DNA from: Pseudomonas lactucae | Lineage (GTDB): Bacteria; Pseudomonadota; Gammaproteobacteria; Pseudomonadales; Pseudomonadaceae | Assembly (NCBI RefSeq): GCF_016937615.1 | Contig: NZ_JAFHKI010000006.1 | Span: 115,476-179,475 of the forward strand | Direction: 5' to 3' | Length of the DNA: 64,000 nucleotides | Shown: positions 48,502-61,295 of the stretch, one piece after another | How the letters are laid out: every line of letters begins with the position of its first letter | Position numbering within the stretch: the stretch's first letter is position 1 | Translations under genes and position numbers: made by a program | The notes under the pieces: generated by a model | The model's database searches: none | The model's input: the letters and a program-made list of their open reading frames with translations, nothing else | Told to the model about the DNA's origin: nothing

Positions 48502-50940
48502 TCAGCTCGGCTTGGCCTCAGCCAACGCCTGCTGCGCCAACTCCTTCTCAGCCTCCTTCAAGTCTTCTTCACTGATCATCTCGGCAATCGCACGCAAACG
48601 CTCGACCACGCGAGCGTTGACGCTGCCTTCCGGGAACTGCCCTTCGGCGTCCGGCTCACCGGCGTCCTCACCCACCAGCAGGCTCAAGGCTTCGTCCGCC
48701 TGGCGCACGGCGTAGATATGGAACTGCCCGGCGCGTACGGCCTGCAACACCTTTTCATCAAGCATCAGCGTGGCGACGTTGGCCTGGGGAATGATCGCCC
48801 CCTGCTCGCCGGTCAGGCCGCGTGCTTCGCAGAGGCGGAAGAAGCCTTCGATCTTCTCGTTGACCCCGCCCACCGCCTGTACTTCACCAAACTGGTTGAT
48901 CGAGCCGGTGATGGCAAAGCACTGCTTGAGCGGGGTTTTCGACAACGCCGAGATCAGCGTGCACGCCTCGCCCAGGGACGCACTGTCCCCGTCCACATAA
49001 CCGTAGGACTGCTCCAGCGCAATACTCGCCGAGATCGCCAGCGGGAATTCCTGGGCATACCGGCTGCCCAGGTAGCCGGTCAGGATCATCACGCCCTTGG
49101 AGTGGATCGGCTGGCCGAGGTTGACCTCGCGCTCAATGTCGACGATACCGCTGCCGCCCGGGTACACCGTGGCGGAAATCCGTGCCGGCACGCCGAACGC
49201 CGAATCGCCCACCTCCAGTACCGTCAGCCCGTTGCACTTGCCGACGGCCGCACCGGCGGTGTCGATCAGGATCACCCCGGCGAGCATGTCGTCGAGAATC
49301 CGTGCCGATACCCGCCCGGTGCGCGTGGCCTTGGCCTTGAGCGCGCGCTCGATGTGGCCGGCGTCGGTCATCTCATCGCCCGCCAGGTGACGGATAAAGT
49401 CCGCCTCGCTGACCAGCTGGAACAAGTCGCCGATGCGCGCCGACAAACGCCCCTGGTGCTCCGCCAGCCGTGCGCTGTAGGTCGCCAACCGTGCCACGGC
49501 GTCCGACGTCAGCGGCGCCATGCCTTCTTCCGAGGTGCGGGTCTTGAGCAACTGGGCGAACTGCTCCAGGCTTTCGTCGACCATCGGGATGTCTTCGTCG
49601 AAGTCCACCAGCACCCGGAACATCTCCTGGAAGTCCGGATCGGCGTCCTGCAACGCGTAGTACAACTGGCGCGAACCGATGATGATCACCTTGACTTGCA
49701 GCGCGATCATCTGCGGGTTGAGGGTCACGGTGGCCAGGCGGCCCAGCTCGCCCAAAGGCGATTCCATCTTCAGTTTGCGCGATTGCAGAGACCGCTTGAG
49801 GGCGTCCCACACAAACGGCTCGCTGAGCATTTTTTCGGCTTCGAGAATCAGGAACCCGCCATTGGCACGGTGCAAGGCGCCGGGGCGCAACTGGCGATAA
49901 GTGGTATAGAGCGCGCCCTGGTCGGTGCTGTATTCGATACGGCCAAACAGGTTGTCGTAGGTCGGGTGCGGTTCAAACACCACCGGCGCACCACCGTTGA
50001 CCGGATGGCCCACCACCAGGCTCGGGCAGTATTGCTCTTCGAGCAGTTTGCGCGCCTGGGCGTCGGTCTTGGCGTCATCGACCAGTTGCTCGACCACGGT
50101 TTTCAGCAAGTACACCTGCATGGCTTGCAGATAACCGCAAACGGCTGCGTTCTCTGCGTACTTTTCCGACAGCGGCGCCAGCAAAGGTTGCAGGGCCAGG
50201 GTGATGGTTTCTTCGTTGAACTGGCGCAGTTGGTTGTTCGATTCGCGCTTCCACTGCGGCAGGCTGGCCAACTCTTCGTTCAGGCGTTCTTCCAGCTCGG
50301 AAATATCCGTGTGGAAACGCTCGCGGTCGGCTTCCGGCAGCTGCGAGAACTCGGCTTCGTCCAGCGCCTTGCCGTCGAGCATCGGCGTGAAGGCGATGTT
50401 GGAACTGTCGCGGTACAGCGCCACGTCCTTTTCCAGGGCCAGGCGCTCGATCACATCCAGGGCCTTGTCGTAACGCTGGTTGAAGGCGCGGTCGATGGCG
50501 CTTTTGCGCTGCTGATAGGTCGGGTGTTCGAACACGGCCGGGAAGGTCGCGACCAGGTTGTCGACCAGGCCATTGATGTCGGCGATGAACGCCGCCGCCG
50601 CGCCGCCTGGCAATTCCAGGGCGCGGGGCTCGCGGGGCTCATCGAAATTATTCACGTAGACCCAGTCCGCCGGGGTCTGCATGCGCTTGCCTTCAGCCTT
50701 CAAGTAGCGTTTGACGAACGAAAAGCGACCGGTTCCCGGCTCGCCCATCACAAATACGTTGTAACCGGGGCGTGGCATGGCCACACCGAACTGCAACGCT
50801 TCGACCGCACGTTCCTGGCCAAGCACACCGCGAAAGGGCTCCAAATCATTGGTGGTCGAGAAGCTGAACTGTTCAGCGGAGAAAGGACGGGTCAGCGCTT
50901 CGGGCGCTAGACGCAAGCTGGCAGCAACAGGATCAGGCAT
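48502..50940 (-). CDS. Lon-family ATP-dependent protease (LonC/AAA_32 type)
   Basis: An 812-residue AAA protease. The nucleotide-binding loop is GEPGTGRFSFVKRYL near residues 66-80. It has Arg where Walker A normally has Lys, a form common in this Lon subgroup. The helical insertion is long (about 150-300), and Walker B-like FLILEAEKML follows. The Lon protease domain at the C terminus has the Ser-Lys pair: Ser in DGDSASLG near 652 and Lys in GGVNEKIEG near 696. It degrades damaged or regulatory proteins in the cytosol. The gene stands alone, and its stop lies beyond a REP hairpin. A long open frame opposite it is shadow. Confidence 0.9.
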   Translation of the reverse strand: MPDPVAASLRLAPEALTRPFSAEQFSFSTTNDLEPFRGVLGQERAVEALQFGVAMPRPGYNVFVMGEPGTGRFSFVKRYLKAEGKRMQTPADWVYVNNFDEPREPRALELPGGAAAAFIADINGLVDNLVATFPAVFEHPTYQQRKSAIDRAFNQRYDKALDVIERLALEKDVALYRDSSNIAFTPMLDGKALDEAEFSQLPEADRERFHTDISELEERLNEELASLPQWKRESNNQLRQFNEETITLALQPLLAPLSEKYAENAAVCGYLQAMQVYLLKTVVEQLVDDAKTDAQARKLLEEQYCPSLVVGHPVNGGAPVVFEPHPTYDNLFGRIEYSTDQGALYTTYRQLRPGALHRANGGFLILEAEKMLSEPFVWDALKRSLQSRKLKMESPLGELGRLATVTLNPQMIALQVKVIIIGSRQLYYALQDADPDFQEMFRVLVDFDEDIPMVDESLEQFAQLLKTRTSEEGMAPLTSDAVARLATYSARLAEHQGRLSARIGDLFQLVSEADFIRHLAGDEMTDAGHIERALKAKATRTGRVSARILDDMLAGVILIDTAGAAVGKCNGLTVLEVGDSAFGVPARISATVYPGGSGIVDIEREVNLGQPIHSKGVMILTGYLGSRYAQEFPLAISASIALEQSYGYVDGDSASLGEACTLISALSKTPLKQCFAITGSINQFGEVQAVGGVNEKIEGFFRLCEARGLTGEQGAIIPQANVATLMLDEKVLQAVRAGQFHIYAVRQADEALSLLVGEDAGEPDAEGQFPEGSVNARVVERLRAIAEMISEEDLKEAEKELAQQALAEAKPS

Positions 50941-51208
50941 CGGGCTTCCTTACATCAGGCGGGGCAGATGTCGGCATTCTGGCTCCCCCTTGCGCGCTCT
51001 GGCAAGGCGCGCCGTTGGGAAAGCCTGGACACGGGATGCGTCCTACAAAAAAATCGCGACAATGCTGATTGTTTTATAAAAAACCACGGAACCCTTGGAA
51101 CGTGCCTAAACTCCAAACTGCGCGGGTTGGACTAATAACTGGCCCCTAGGGCGCTATGAAAGTGCCTGAACCCTTGTCCATTGGTTTGCACACAAAGAGA
51201 ACAAAGCT

Positions 51209-51697
51209 ATGAAACGGATCCTTCTCGGTACTCTCTTCACCGTTGTCTCCCTCAATGCAATGGCAGAATCGCCAGGTGGCCCGAACTGCGGCTGGGGCAA
51301 CATGTTGTTCGAAGGCCAGCGCGGTACCCCAGCTCACTTCCTGGCGTCCACCACCAACGGCACTTCGGGTAACGCCACCTTCGGCATGACCTCGGGCACC
51401 AACGGCTGCAGCACCAACAGCGCGCTGACCTACGGCGGCAAGTCCTGGATTGCCATGAATGGCATGATGAACGAACTGTCCGAAGACATGGCCAAGGGTA
51501 ATGGTGAAGCACTGACCACCTACGCCGTGGTACTGGGCGTTGCGCCCGAAGATCGCGAGCACTTTGCTGCCGTGACTCACGAGCACTTCCAACAGATCTT
51601 CAGCAAGGCCGACGTGACCGCTGATGATGTGCACAACAACACCCTGGCAGTACTGAAAGGTGACGCCCGTCTGGCGAAATACGCCACCCAGGCTTAA
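51209..51697 (+). CDS. DUF3015 exported protein
   Basis: A 162-residue protein with a signal peptide (LLGTLFTVVSLNAMAES, cleavage after AMA near residue 19). It carries the DUF3015 pattern: PNCGWGNMLFEGQRGTPAHF, then FGMTSGTNGCSTNSALTYGG. Two conserved Cys may pair. The family is restricted mostly to gamma-proteobacteria, is periplasmic, and has no assigned function. It is followed by a strong terminator and then by the DUF4105 gene; the two are neighbours in many Pseudomonas genomes as I recall. Confidence 0.88.
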   Translation: MKRILLGTLFTVVSLNAMAESPGGPNCGWGNMLFEGQRGTPAHFLASTTNGTSGNATFGMTSGTNGCSTNSALTYGGKSWIAMNGMMNELSEDMAKGNGEALTTYAVVLGVAPEDREHFAAVTHEHFQQIFSKADVTADDVHNNTLAVLKGDARLAKYATQA

Positions 51698-51707
51698 GCT
51701 CGACCCA

Positions 51708-51734
51708 CCCGCGCCTCCCCAGGCGCGGGTTTTA
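51708..51734 (+). terminator. rho-independent terminator after DUF3015
   Basis: CCCGCGCCT / AGGCGCGGG stem, 9 bp, loop CCCC, followed by TTTTATTTTT. A strong, textbook form. Confidence 0.9.
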
Positions 51735-51788
51735 TTTTTGGACCCGTCCCCCTTTGGGTCTCTCTAATTTCCGACTTAAGTTGCCCCT

Positions 51789-53642
51789 ATGCTCAAACGC
51801 TTTGCCTGGATGGCACTCTTCGCCTGCGCCCCGCTGTACGCGGCACCGCATCTTGATGATCAACGTTTGCAGCAACTGGCCAATGATCCGTTCTGGCTGT
51901 CCCTGGGCCATTACGAAGCCGGTAAGCTCAAAGGCTGGCGCAGTTATGTCAGCGACCAGAAGTTCTTTCTCGCAGCCGATGGCGCCCACCATCCGGACGC
52001 CGAACTCAAGGCCACCGTTGAAGCGCTTTACGCTCCGGCCAGCCTGGGTGAAAAACACGCCCAATGCGTTTACCCCGCACGTACCCGTTGGCTCAAGGAT
52101 CAGTTGCACCTGACCGACCTGCCGGCCGTGGACTGCACAGAATTCAAGCAATGGTTCAAGGACGTCGCCCCCCACAGCGCGGTGATGATCTTCCCGGCGG
52201 CCTACCTCAACAGCCCATCATCGATGTTCGGCCACACCCTGCTGCGTATCGACCAGGCTGACGTGCAAAGCAACAACACGGCGCTGCTCAGCTACGCGAT
52301 CAACTTCGGCGCCTACATCGAAGGCTCCGACAACAGCATCCTCTACGCCTGGAAAGGCCTGATGGGCGGCTACCCCGGCCTGTTCGCGCTGGTGCCGTAC
52401 CAGGAAAAACTCTCCGAGTACCGCAGCCTCGAAAACCGCGACCTGTGGGAATACCGCCTCAACCTCACCCAGGTCGAGACCGAGCGCATGGTCGAGCACG
52501 TCTGGGAGCTCAAGCAGATCCAGTTCGACTACTTCTTCTTCGACGAAAACTGCTCCTATCGCCTGCTGGAACTGCTGCAAGTGGCGCGCCCCGGCCTGCG
52601 CCTGACCGAACAATTCCCGCTCACCGCCATCCCGACCGACACGGTCAAAGCCGTTAAAGATGCGGGCCTGGTCGAAAAAATCGACTACCGGCCTTCACGC
52701 GAGCGCGAACTGCTGGAACGCGCCAAGCCGCTGGACGGTGACGAGCAACAATGGGTATTGAAGGTCAGCGACGACCAGACGCAATTGCAGGCGCCTGCCT
52801 TCAAGGCCCTGCCCCGCGACCGCCAGGCGCTGATCATCGACGCCGCCTATCGCCTGGGCCGCTACCGCGCCAACGGTCTGGAACGTGACACCGCACGTTC
52901 CCAACGCAGCTTCGAACTGTTGCGTGCGATCAACCAGAACCCCGCGCCGGACCTTAAGATAACGCCCCCCGGCCTGCCGGAAAACGGCCATGAATCACGC
53001 ACCTGGCAAGCCGGCATGGGCACCCGTGGCGACAAGGCCTTCGGCGAATACGGCCTGCGCATGGCCTATCACGACCTCAACGACAACGCCGAAGGCTTCC
53101 CCTTGGGCGCGCAGATCGAAATCCTGCAAATGAAGCTGCGCCAGTACGAAGGCAACCACTGGCAACTGCAACAATTGGACCTGGCCACCATCCGCTCCCT
53201 GACGCCGCGTAATGCCCTGTTGCAGCCTTGGTCCTGGCAAGTCACCGGCGGCCTGGAACGCGTGCCGGGCAAACACGACGACGAAACCCTGGTGGCCCAC
53301 GTCAACGGCGGCGCCGGCGGCACCTGGCAACTGCGCGACGACATGCTCGGCTTCGCCCTCGGCACAGTGCGTGTGGAGCACAACAACGACTTCAGCGAAG
53401 CCATCTCCCCCGCCGCCGGCTTCAACACCGGCGTGCTGTGGAAAAACCCGCTGGGCAACCTGAGCCTGGAAGCCAAAGGCGATTTCTTCACCAATGGCGA
53501 AGTACGACGCAGCCTCAGCCTGAACCAACAGTGGGAACTGTCGCGTAACCTCGGCCTGCGCCTGAGCGCCCAGCGTGAGTACAGCCACTTGTCGACACCG
53601 GTGAATGAAGTGATGCTTGAAGTGAAGTGGTATCACTACTGA
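51789..53642 (+). CDS. DUF4105 (Lnb N-terminal-like) exported protein
   Basis: A 617-residue protein with a signal peptide (FAWMALFACAPLYAAPHL). The DUF4105 domain includes FPAAYLNSPSSMFGHTLLR near residues 136-154 and FDENCSYRLLELL near 251-263. These supply Ser/His/Cys residues typical of this lipobox-like (Lnb) fold, which in Gram-positives is an intramolecular lipoprotein acyltransferase. The C-terminal region is beta-rich (LSLEAKGDFFTNGEVRRSLS) and may sit in the outer membrane. Promoter and start ATG follow the DUF3015 terminator closely. Confidence 0.8.
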   Translation: MLKRFAWMALFACAPLYAAPHLDDQRLQQLANDPFWLSLGHYEAGKLKGWRSYVSDQKFFLAADGAHHPDAELKATVEALYAPASLGEKHAQCVYPARTRWLKDQLHLTDLPAVDCTEFKQWFKDVAPHSAVMIFPAAYLNSPSSMFGHTLLRIDQADVQSNNTALLSYAINFGAYIEGSDNSILYAWKGLMGGYPGLFALVPYQEKLSEYRSLENRDLWEYRLNLTQVETERMVEHVWELKQIQFDYFFFDENCSYRLLELLQVARPGLRLTEQFPLTAIPTDTVKAVKDAGLVEKIDYRPSRERELLERAKPLDGDEQQWVLKVSDDQTQLQAPAFKALPRDRQALIIDAAYRLGRYRANGLERDTARSQRSFELLRAINQNPAPDLKITPPGLPENGHESRTWQAGMGTRGDKAFGEYGLRMAYHDLNDNAEGFPLGAQIEILQMKLRQYEGNHWQLQQLDLATIRSLTPRNALLQPWSWQVTGGLERVPGKHDDETLVAHVNGGAGGTWQLRDDMLGFALGTVRVEHNNDFSEAISPAAGFNTGVLWKNPLGNLSLEAKGDFFTNGEVRRSLSLNQQWELSRNLGLRLSAQREYSHLSTPVNEVMLEVKWYHY

Positions 53643-53662
53643 CCAAAGCCAGACAAGGATCC

Positions 53663-53700
53663 AAAATGTGGGAGGGGCTTGTCCCTCCCACATTTTGTTA
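53663..53700 (+). terminator. REP-type hairpin acting as terminator
   Basis: A 14-bp stem AAAATGTGGGAGGG / CCCTCCCACATTTT with loop GCTTGT, 20 bases after the DUF4105 stop. The flanking A and T runs let it terminate transcription in either direction. Core identical to the REP at 48409. Confidence 0.75.
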
Positions 53701-53732
53701 GCATTGCCCGCACAATCAGGAGCTCAACCAAC

Positions 53733-54050
53733 ATGGCCGTTAGCTGCACCACACTCGAAGAAGTTCGCGACAACATCGACCGCCTCGACCAACAAATCGT
53801 CAGCCTGCTGGCTGAACGTGGCGGCTACGTCTCCCAAGCCGCCCGTTTCAAAAAAGACACCGATGGCGTCAAGGCGCCGCAGCGAGTTGAACAGGTGATC
53901 GCCAAAGTGCGGGACTTGTCGCACACGCTGGGCGCCAATCCGGGCGTTACCGAACAGGTGTATCGCGCGATGATTGCGGCGTTTATCCAGCAGGAGTTGG
54001 CTGAGCATGCGGCGCTGCCCCCCCTAGGTAGCCCGTTGACGTTGAATTGA
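53733..54050 (+). CDS. chorismate mutase (AroQ/type II)
   Basis: A 105-residue all-helical enzyme. RDNIDRLDQQIVSLLAERG near residues 11-29 holds the first active-site Arg; Arg/Lys in AARFKKD and Gln near the end of helix 3 (AAFIQQELAEH) complete the site. It converts chorismate to prephenate. It is shaped like PchB, the isochorismate pyruvate lyase of siderophore synthesis, but no pch genes are nearby, so plain mutase activity is more likely. The ATG at 53733 follows AGGAG; an upstream TTG frame is disregarded. Confidence 0.85.
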   Translation: MAVSCTTLEEVRDNIDRLDQQIVSLLAERGGYVSQAARFKKDTDGVKAPQRVEQVIAKVRDLSHTLGANPGVTEQVYRAMIAAFIQQELAEHAALPPLGSPLTLN

Positions 54051-54149
54051 GCGTTACCCCAACACCGTTATCACCTCGCCTTCACACCCTCCCGACAAAT
54101 CCCCTTCTAAACTTCCCTTATCAGCCGTGAAACGGCCAGGGAGTACGCC

Positions 54150-54506
54150 ATGTGGCGGTATGCGCTATTGCTGTGTGCGGTGGTGGAATTGTCGGGTTGC
54201 CAGTCCACCCATCAGGAGTTGCTCGCCCGCGGTTATCCACCCGCCTTTGCCGATGGCTTTGACGACGGTTGCAGCAGCGGCCGTCAGGCAGCCGGGGTGA
54301 TTACCGGGGTGTTTCGCAAGAACGTACCGCGCTATCTGAAGGACCGGCTTTACGCCGAAGGCTGGGAGGACGGTTTCCGCCAGTGCAAGGCCATGCGCGA
54401 GAACGAGGAGCTGCGCGACTACAAGAACAACCACTGGGACGACCGCGAACGCGCCTGGCAGCAGGAGAAGGATCGCGATGCAGCGCGGGCCTATCGCTCG
54501 CAATAG
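54150..54506 (+). CDS. small lipoprotein
   Basis: A 118-residue protein with a lipoprotein signal, LLLCAVVELSGC, giving a lipid-bearing Cys at residue 17. The mature part is charged and helical, with YAEGWEDGFRQCKAM and a C-terminal Asp/Arg/Gln-rich tail. It would sit in the outer or inner membrane facing the periplasm. The family is not recognised. It is transcribed rightward with a GreB-like gene 70 bases on. Confidence 0.75.
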   Translation: MWRYALLLCAVVELSGCQSTHQELLARGYPPAFADGFDDGCSSGRQAAGVITGVFRKNVPRYLKDRLYAEGWEDGFRQCKAMRENEELRDYKNNHWDDRERAWQQEKDRDAARAYRSQ

Positions 54507-54576
54507 GTCGCGTTCAGACATCCATCGAAACTAAAGCGCGGCGACCATGGCCCAAGCTCCATAGAGGGAGAACACC

Positions 54577-56507
<1,931 letters not shown>

Positions 56508-56599
56508 TTAAATGGTGCATTGGATATAACTGTATCCAGTTTTACTCGGGTTTACGCACTTAAAAGGGGATTTGAAATCTGAGGGACGCACCAAGAGGT

Positions 56600-56691
56600 A
56601 GACCGCTATCGGGGGCAAGCCCTCTGCCACATTCGACCGCATTTCAAGGTTGGAACCCGGTCAAATGTGCGAGCGGGCTTGCTCGCGAATG
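56600..56691. repeat. inverted REP doublet (REPIN-like)
   Basis: Two REP-type elements facing each other: GGGGGCAAGCCCTC within the left copy, and GCGAGC-GGGCTT-GCTCGC in the right copy (56669-56686). The sequence between them also pairs (CACATT.GACC with GGTC.AATGTG). This is the doublet arrangement by which such elements spread in fluorescent pseudomonads. Confidence 0.75.
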
Positions 56692-56718
56692 AATTCAACG
56701 CGGTACTCCTGAAAATAC

Positions 56719-56749
56719 CAAAAAAAAACGGAGCCCGAGGGCTCCGTTT
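56719..56749 (-). terminator. rho-independent terminator of ettA
   Basis: AACGGAGCCC / GGGCTCCGTT stem, 10 bp with a 2-base gap, lies 17 bases after the ettA stop. On the minus strand it is followed by eight or nine T. Strong form. Confidence 0.9.
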
Positions 56750-56765
56750 GTTCAAACCAGCCGAA

Positions 56766-58430
<1,665 letters not shown>

Positions 58431-58533
58431 AATGGAGCCCTCTGATGAACGGGTGTAAACAAAGGCCGGTATTCTACGCCAAGATGCCCCTGTGCACAGA
58501 TGCAGAACGCCGACCGGTGTCGCTCAAGGCGCA

Positions 58534-59010
58534 TCAGAATAGTTTTAGCGCCAGCACCTTCAGGTCCAACGTGCTGTGCAACAGCATTACCAGCAGGATC
58601 GCCGAGGTACACAGCGCTTGCCCCAGCACGCCGCGATGGATTTGCCGGGCTGCCGGCTGCCATTGTTCGGCATCCGGGCTGCAGGCTTGCAACACTTCGT
58701 TGGCCGGGTCGCGCAAACGCTTTTCCAGCGCTGAATCCAGCACGAAGATGACCACGCTGAGCAAAAACCAGAGCTCGAAGCAGCGCTTCCAGTCCTTGAG
58801 CCAGAACATCAGGATGCCGCTCAGGATCAGCCCCCAGCCGCCCACATTATAGAAACGATCGGTGAACGCCAGCCCGCGCAGCAGTAGAGGCTTGTTGTCA
58901 GTGCTGCAGTGTTTGAGCTGGGCCGACAGCCAGGGGGCGACCAGCAGCGGCCCGGTCGCCGCGACCGCTGCCAGCGCGTGAAGGATTTTAATTGCGTCGT
59001 ACTCGATCAT
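58534..59010 (-). CDS. DUF2269-like membrane protein
   Basis: About 158 residues from the ATG at 59010 (five more in-frame codons upstream). Four hydrophobic helices are visible: LHALAAVAATGPLLVAPWL, VGGWGLILSGILMFWL, ELWFLLSVVIFVLDSAL and LCTSAILLVMLLHSTL. The IKILHALAAVAATG start resembles DUF2269/CopD-type integral membrane proteins with a His in helix 1. No partner can be seen; it lies between the AraC regulator and ettA on the same strand. Confidence 0.7.
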   Translation of the reverse strand: MIEYDAIKILHALAAVAATGPLLVAPWLSAQLKHCSTDNKPLLLRGLAFTDRFYNVGGWGLILSGILMFWLKDWKRCFELWFLLSVVIFVLDSALEKRLRDPANEVLQACSPDAEQWQPAARQIHRGVLGQALCTSAILLVMLLHSTLDLKVLALKLF

Positions 59011-59108
59011 CAGGCTCAACCTCATCAGATATGAGCCTCAAGCCTAAGGCAGCGCCATTCTGTCCAAAATGTGTCAGTGCGCCATAAAGCCGAACGAAAC
59101 GGACAGTT

Positions 59109-59888
59109 TCAAGCCGCCTTCGCCGCAGCGCCCTGCAGAGTGCTGCGCACTTTCCCGGGGCTGCTGCCGGTGACGCGGCGAAACCAATGACCGAACGAAT
59201 CGCTGGAAGCAAACCCCAGGTGGTGCGCCAGGCGCTCGTTGGTGTGCTCGACCATCAAGCCGCGATAGGCCTCGACGAGTAACAGGCGGTTATACCACTG
59301 GGTGTAGCACAAGCCGGTTTCCTTGCGAAACAGGCGGGTCAGGGTGCGCTCGGTGGCGCCGACTTCGCCGCCCCACTCCGCCAGGCTCTTGCGCAGCCCT
59401 GGCCGGGCAATCAATTGATCCGTCACGCGTTTGAGCCGGCCGTCACTGGGCAAGGGCAGCACCATGTTACTGGCCGGCAGTTCGGTGATGTCCTGCAACA
59501 ACAGCTGCAGGATGCAACTGCGCTGAACCTCTGTCAGCGGCCGGGCGCCTTCCTCGGCCAGTCGATCGCACAGGGCGATGACCAGCGCCGAGGCTTCAAT
59601 CAGTTTGAGGGTGGTGGAAAAATCCTTCGACTGTTCCCGGCCCAGGTACAGCACCGTGAGGTCCACCTGGCTGTACGCGACACCTGCGTGCAGGGTCTGC
59701 GGCGGAATCCAGACGGCCATACCGGGCTTGAGCAACCAGCGCTGATCCTGCGTATGACCGTACAGCATGCCTTTTTTCACTAATACAAATTGCCCGACCG
59801 GGTGCCTGTGGGGCTCGCCTTCGCCCTCGATATTGGTTAACTGCCTTTCAACGACCAGTGCTGAATAATGTGTTTCATCGTAATGCAT
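59109..59888 (-). CDS. AraC family transcriptional regulator
   Basis: About 259 residues from the ATG at 59888. A cupin-type ligand domain is N-terminal (GEPHRHPVGQFVLVKKGML, then WIPPQTLHAGV). Two helix-turn-helix units are C-terminal: LAEWGGEVGATERTLTRLFR and LAHHLGFASSDSFGHWFRRV, the second with the family's conserved end. It is the last gene of the leftward oxygenase/exporter unit, 11 bases after the MFS stop, and most likely controls it. The inducer is unknown. Confidence 0.88.
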   Translation of the reverse strand: MHYDETHYSALVVERQLTNIEGEGEPHRHPVGQFVLVKKGMLYGHTQDQRWLLKPGMAVWIPPQTLHAGVAYSQVDLTVLYLGREQSKDFSTTLKLIEASALVIALCDRLAEEGARPLTEVQRSCILQLLLQDITELPASNMVLPLPSDGRLKRVTDQLIARPGLRKSLAEWGGEVGATERTLTRLFRKETGLCYTQWYNRLLLVEAYRGLMVEHTNERLAHHLGFASSDSFGHWFRRVTGSSPGKVRSTLQGAAAKAA

Positions 59889-59899
59889 GCCTACCCCAG

Positions 59900-61285
59900 T
59901 CAGTCTTCTCGTAATCCATGTTGTACAGGCAATCCGTAGGCGAAGAGTAAACCGCATCCCATGACAAGACCAAGCAGCAGGAAGGTGCCTGGATAGGCAC
60001 TTTCCGGGGGCAGGTGAAGCGCTATAGCGACCATGCCATTAACGCCGAACGCCGCCCCCAGGCTACGCAGGAATTGCACCGTGGAGGTGTAGGCGCCCAG
60101 TTGATCCGCTGGGGCGCTGTTTTGCGCAAAGACCAGGGTGGTGGTCGCGGTGAACCCCATGCCGGACCCGATCAGCACCTGGCCGACGGCGATGGCCGGC
60201 CAGAATGCCCAGCGCAGGCCCGCCGCGACGCACAGGCACCCGAGCAGCAGCATCGACATGCCGCCTGCCGCCATCGGCCTGAACCCGACGCGCGCCAGGC
60301 GTTTGCCACAGAACGTCGCGCCGGCCACCCAGCCCAGTGCGGCCAGCATGATCAGCGCACCGCTCGACAACGCGCCACCGGCGTCGCCCTGACTGAGGGC
60401 AACCGGCAACAGACTCACCGAGGCATAAAGACCAATACTTGAGGTAACCACCAGCACCAGGGTCGACCCCAGCGCCGGCTGCGCGAAGAAGCCCAGGGGC
60501 ACCGGGGCGCTGCGCGGAACCTTGCGCACGCGCGCCAGCAATACCAGCAGACTGATGAGCATGATGACCACCAGCGTCGGTAGCGGATACGCCATCCATG
60601 CCAGCGGATGGCCGCTGAGCAGGAACAGCCCGGCACAGGCGAAAATGGCCAGCGCCCCCTGCGCCAGCAGGTCAACATGCCGGCTCGACTGGCCACGCCC
60701 CACCGTCGGGGCGAAGCACAGCGCCAACAAGGCCAGCGTCCCCAGCGGCAGGTTCAGCCAAAAGACCGCGCGCCAGCTCAAGGTGCTGCCCAATACCGCC
60801 CCGGCGACCGGCCCCAGAATGGCGGCCAGGCCCCATACGCCGCTGAGCATCCCTTGCATATTCGCGCGCCGAGGCCCCTCGAACAGGGACGCCAGCAGCG
60901 AATAGGACAGCACGATGATCCCGCCCGCGCCCGTGCCCTGCAGCGCCCTGCCGACAATCAGCATGAGCATGCTCTGGCTGCTGGCGATCCAGGCCGAGGC
61001 GCCAATGAATAGCAGCAGGCTGACTTTCATCACCGTGCTGACCCCGAAGCGGTCGGCCAGGGCCCCCGCCAACGGTGCGACGAGCGCCAGTGGCAGCAGG
61101 AAGCCGGAAACAATCCACGGATACAGCGTGGTGTCCTGCAGTTGCGCATTGATCTGCGGCAGGATGGTACTGACCGCCGTGCTGTCCATCGCGGCCAAAA
61201 ACAGCGCGACCAGCACCGCCATGACACTCAGCGGGTACTTCCCCTGGCTCACCGACGTCTGTGCAGCAAGTGTTTGCGACTTCAT
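59900..61285 (-). CDS. MFS drug/metabolite exporter (DHA2-like)
   Basis: About 461 residues from the ATG at 61285, with 13-14 hydrophobic helices. Motif A is GALADRFGVSTVMKVSLLL near residues 70-90, motif C is GPVAGAVLGSTLSWRAVFWL near 146-165, and FLAAMDSTAVSTILPQINAQ in helix 1 is the DHA2 (EmrB/QacA) signature. It should export a drug or the product of the adjacent oxygenase/ligase genes by proton antiport. Ten bases separate it from the diiron gene upstream. A start further upstream at 61378 is unlikely. Confidence 0.88.
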   Translation of the reverse strand: MKSQTLAAQTSVSQGKYPLSVMAVLVALFLAAMDSTAVSTILPQINAQLQDTTLYPWIVSGFLLPLALVAPLAGALADRFGVSTVMKVSLLLFIGASAWIASSQSMLMLIVGRALQGTGAGGIIVLSYSLLASLFEGPRRANMQGMLSGVWGLAAILGPVAGAVLGSTLSWRAVFWLNLPLGTLALLALCFAPTVGRGQSSRHVDLLAQGALAIFACAGLFLLSGHPLAWMAYPLPTLVVIMLISLLVLLARVRKVPRSAPVPLGFFAQPALGSTLVLVVTSSIGLYASVSLLPVALSQGDAGGALSSGALIMLAALGWVAGATFCGKRLARVGFRPMAAGGMSMLLLGCLCVAAGLRWAFWPAIAVGQVLIGSGMGFTATTTLVFAQNSAPADQLGAYTSTVQFLRSLGAAFGVNGMVAIALHLPPESAYPGTFLLLGLVMGCGLLFAYGLPVQHGLRED

Positions 61286-61295
61286 GGGGCACCCC

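Noticed and set aside
48718..50910. 730-codon open frame opposite the Lon-like gene
   Set aside because: It is the antisense of a gene with clear motifs. GC-rich Pseudomonas codon use often leaves the opposite strand open, and the product has no recognisable fold.
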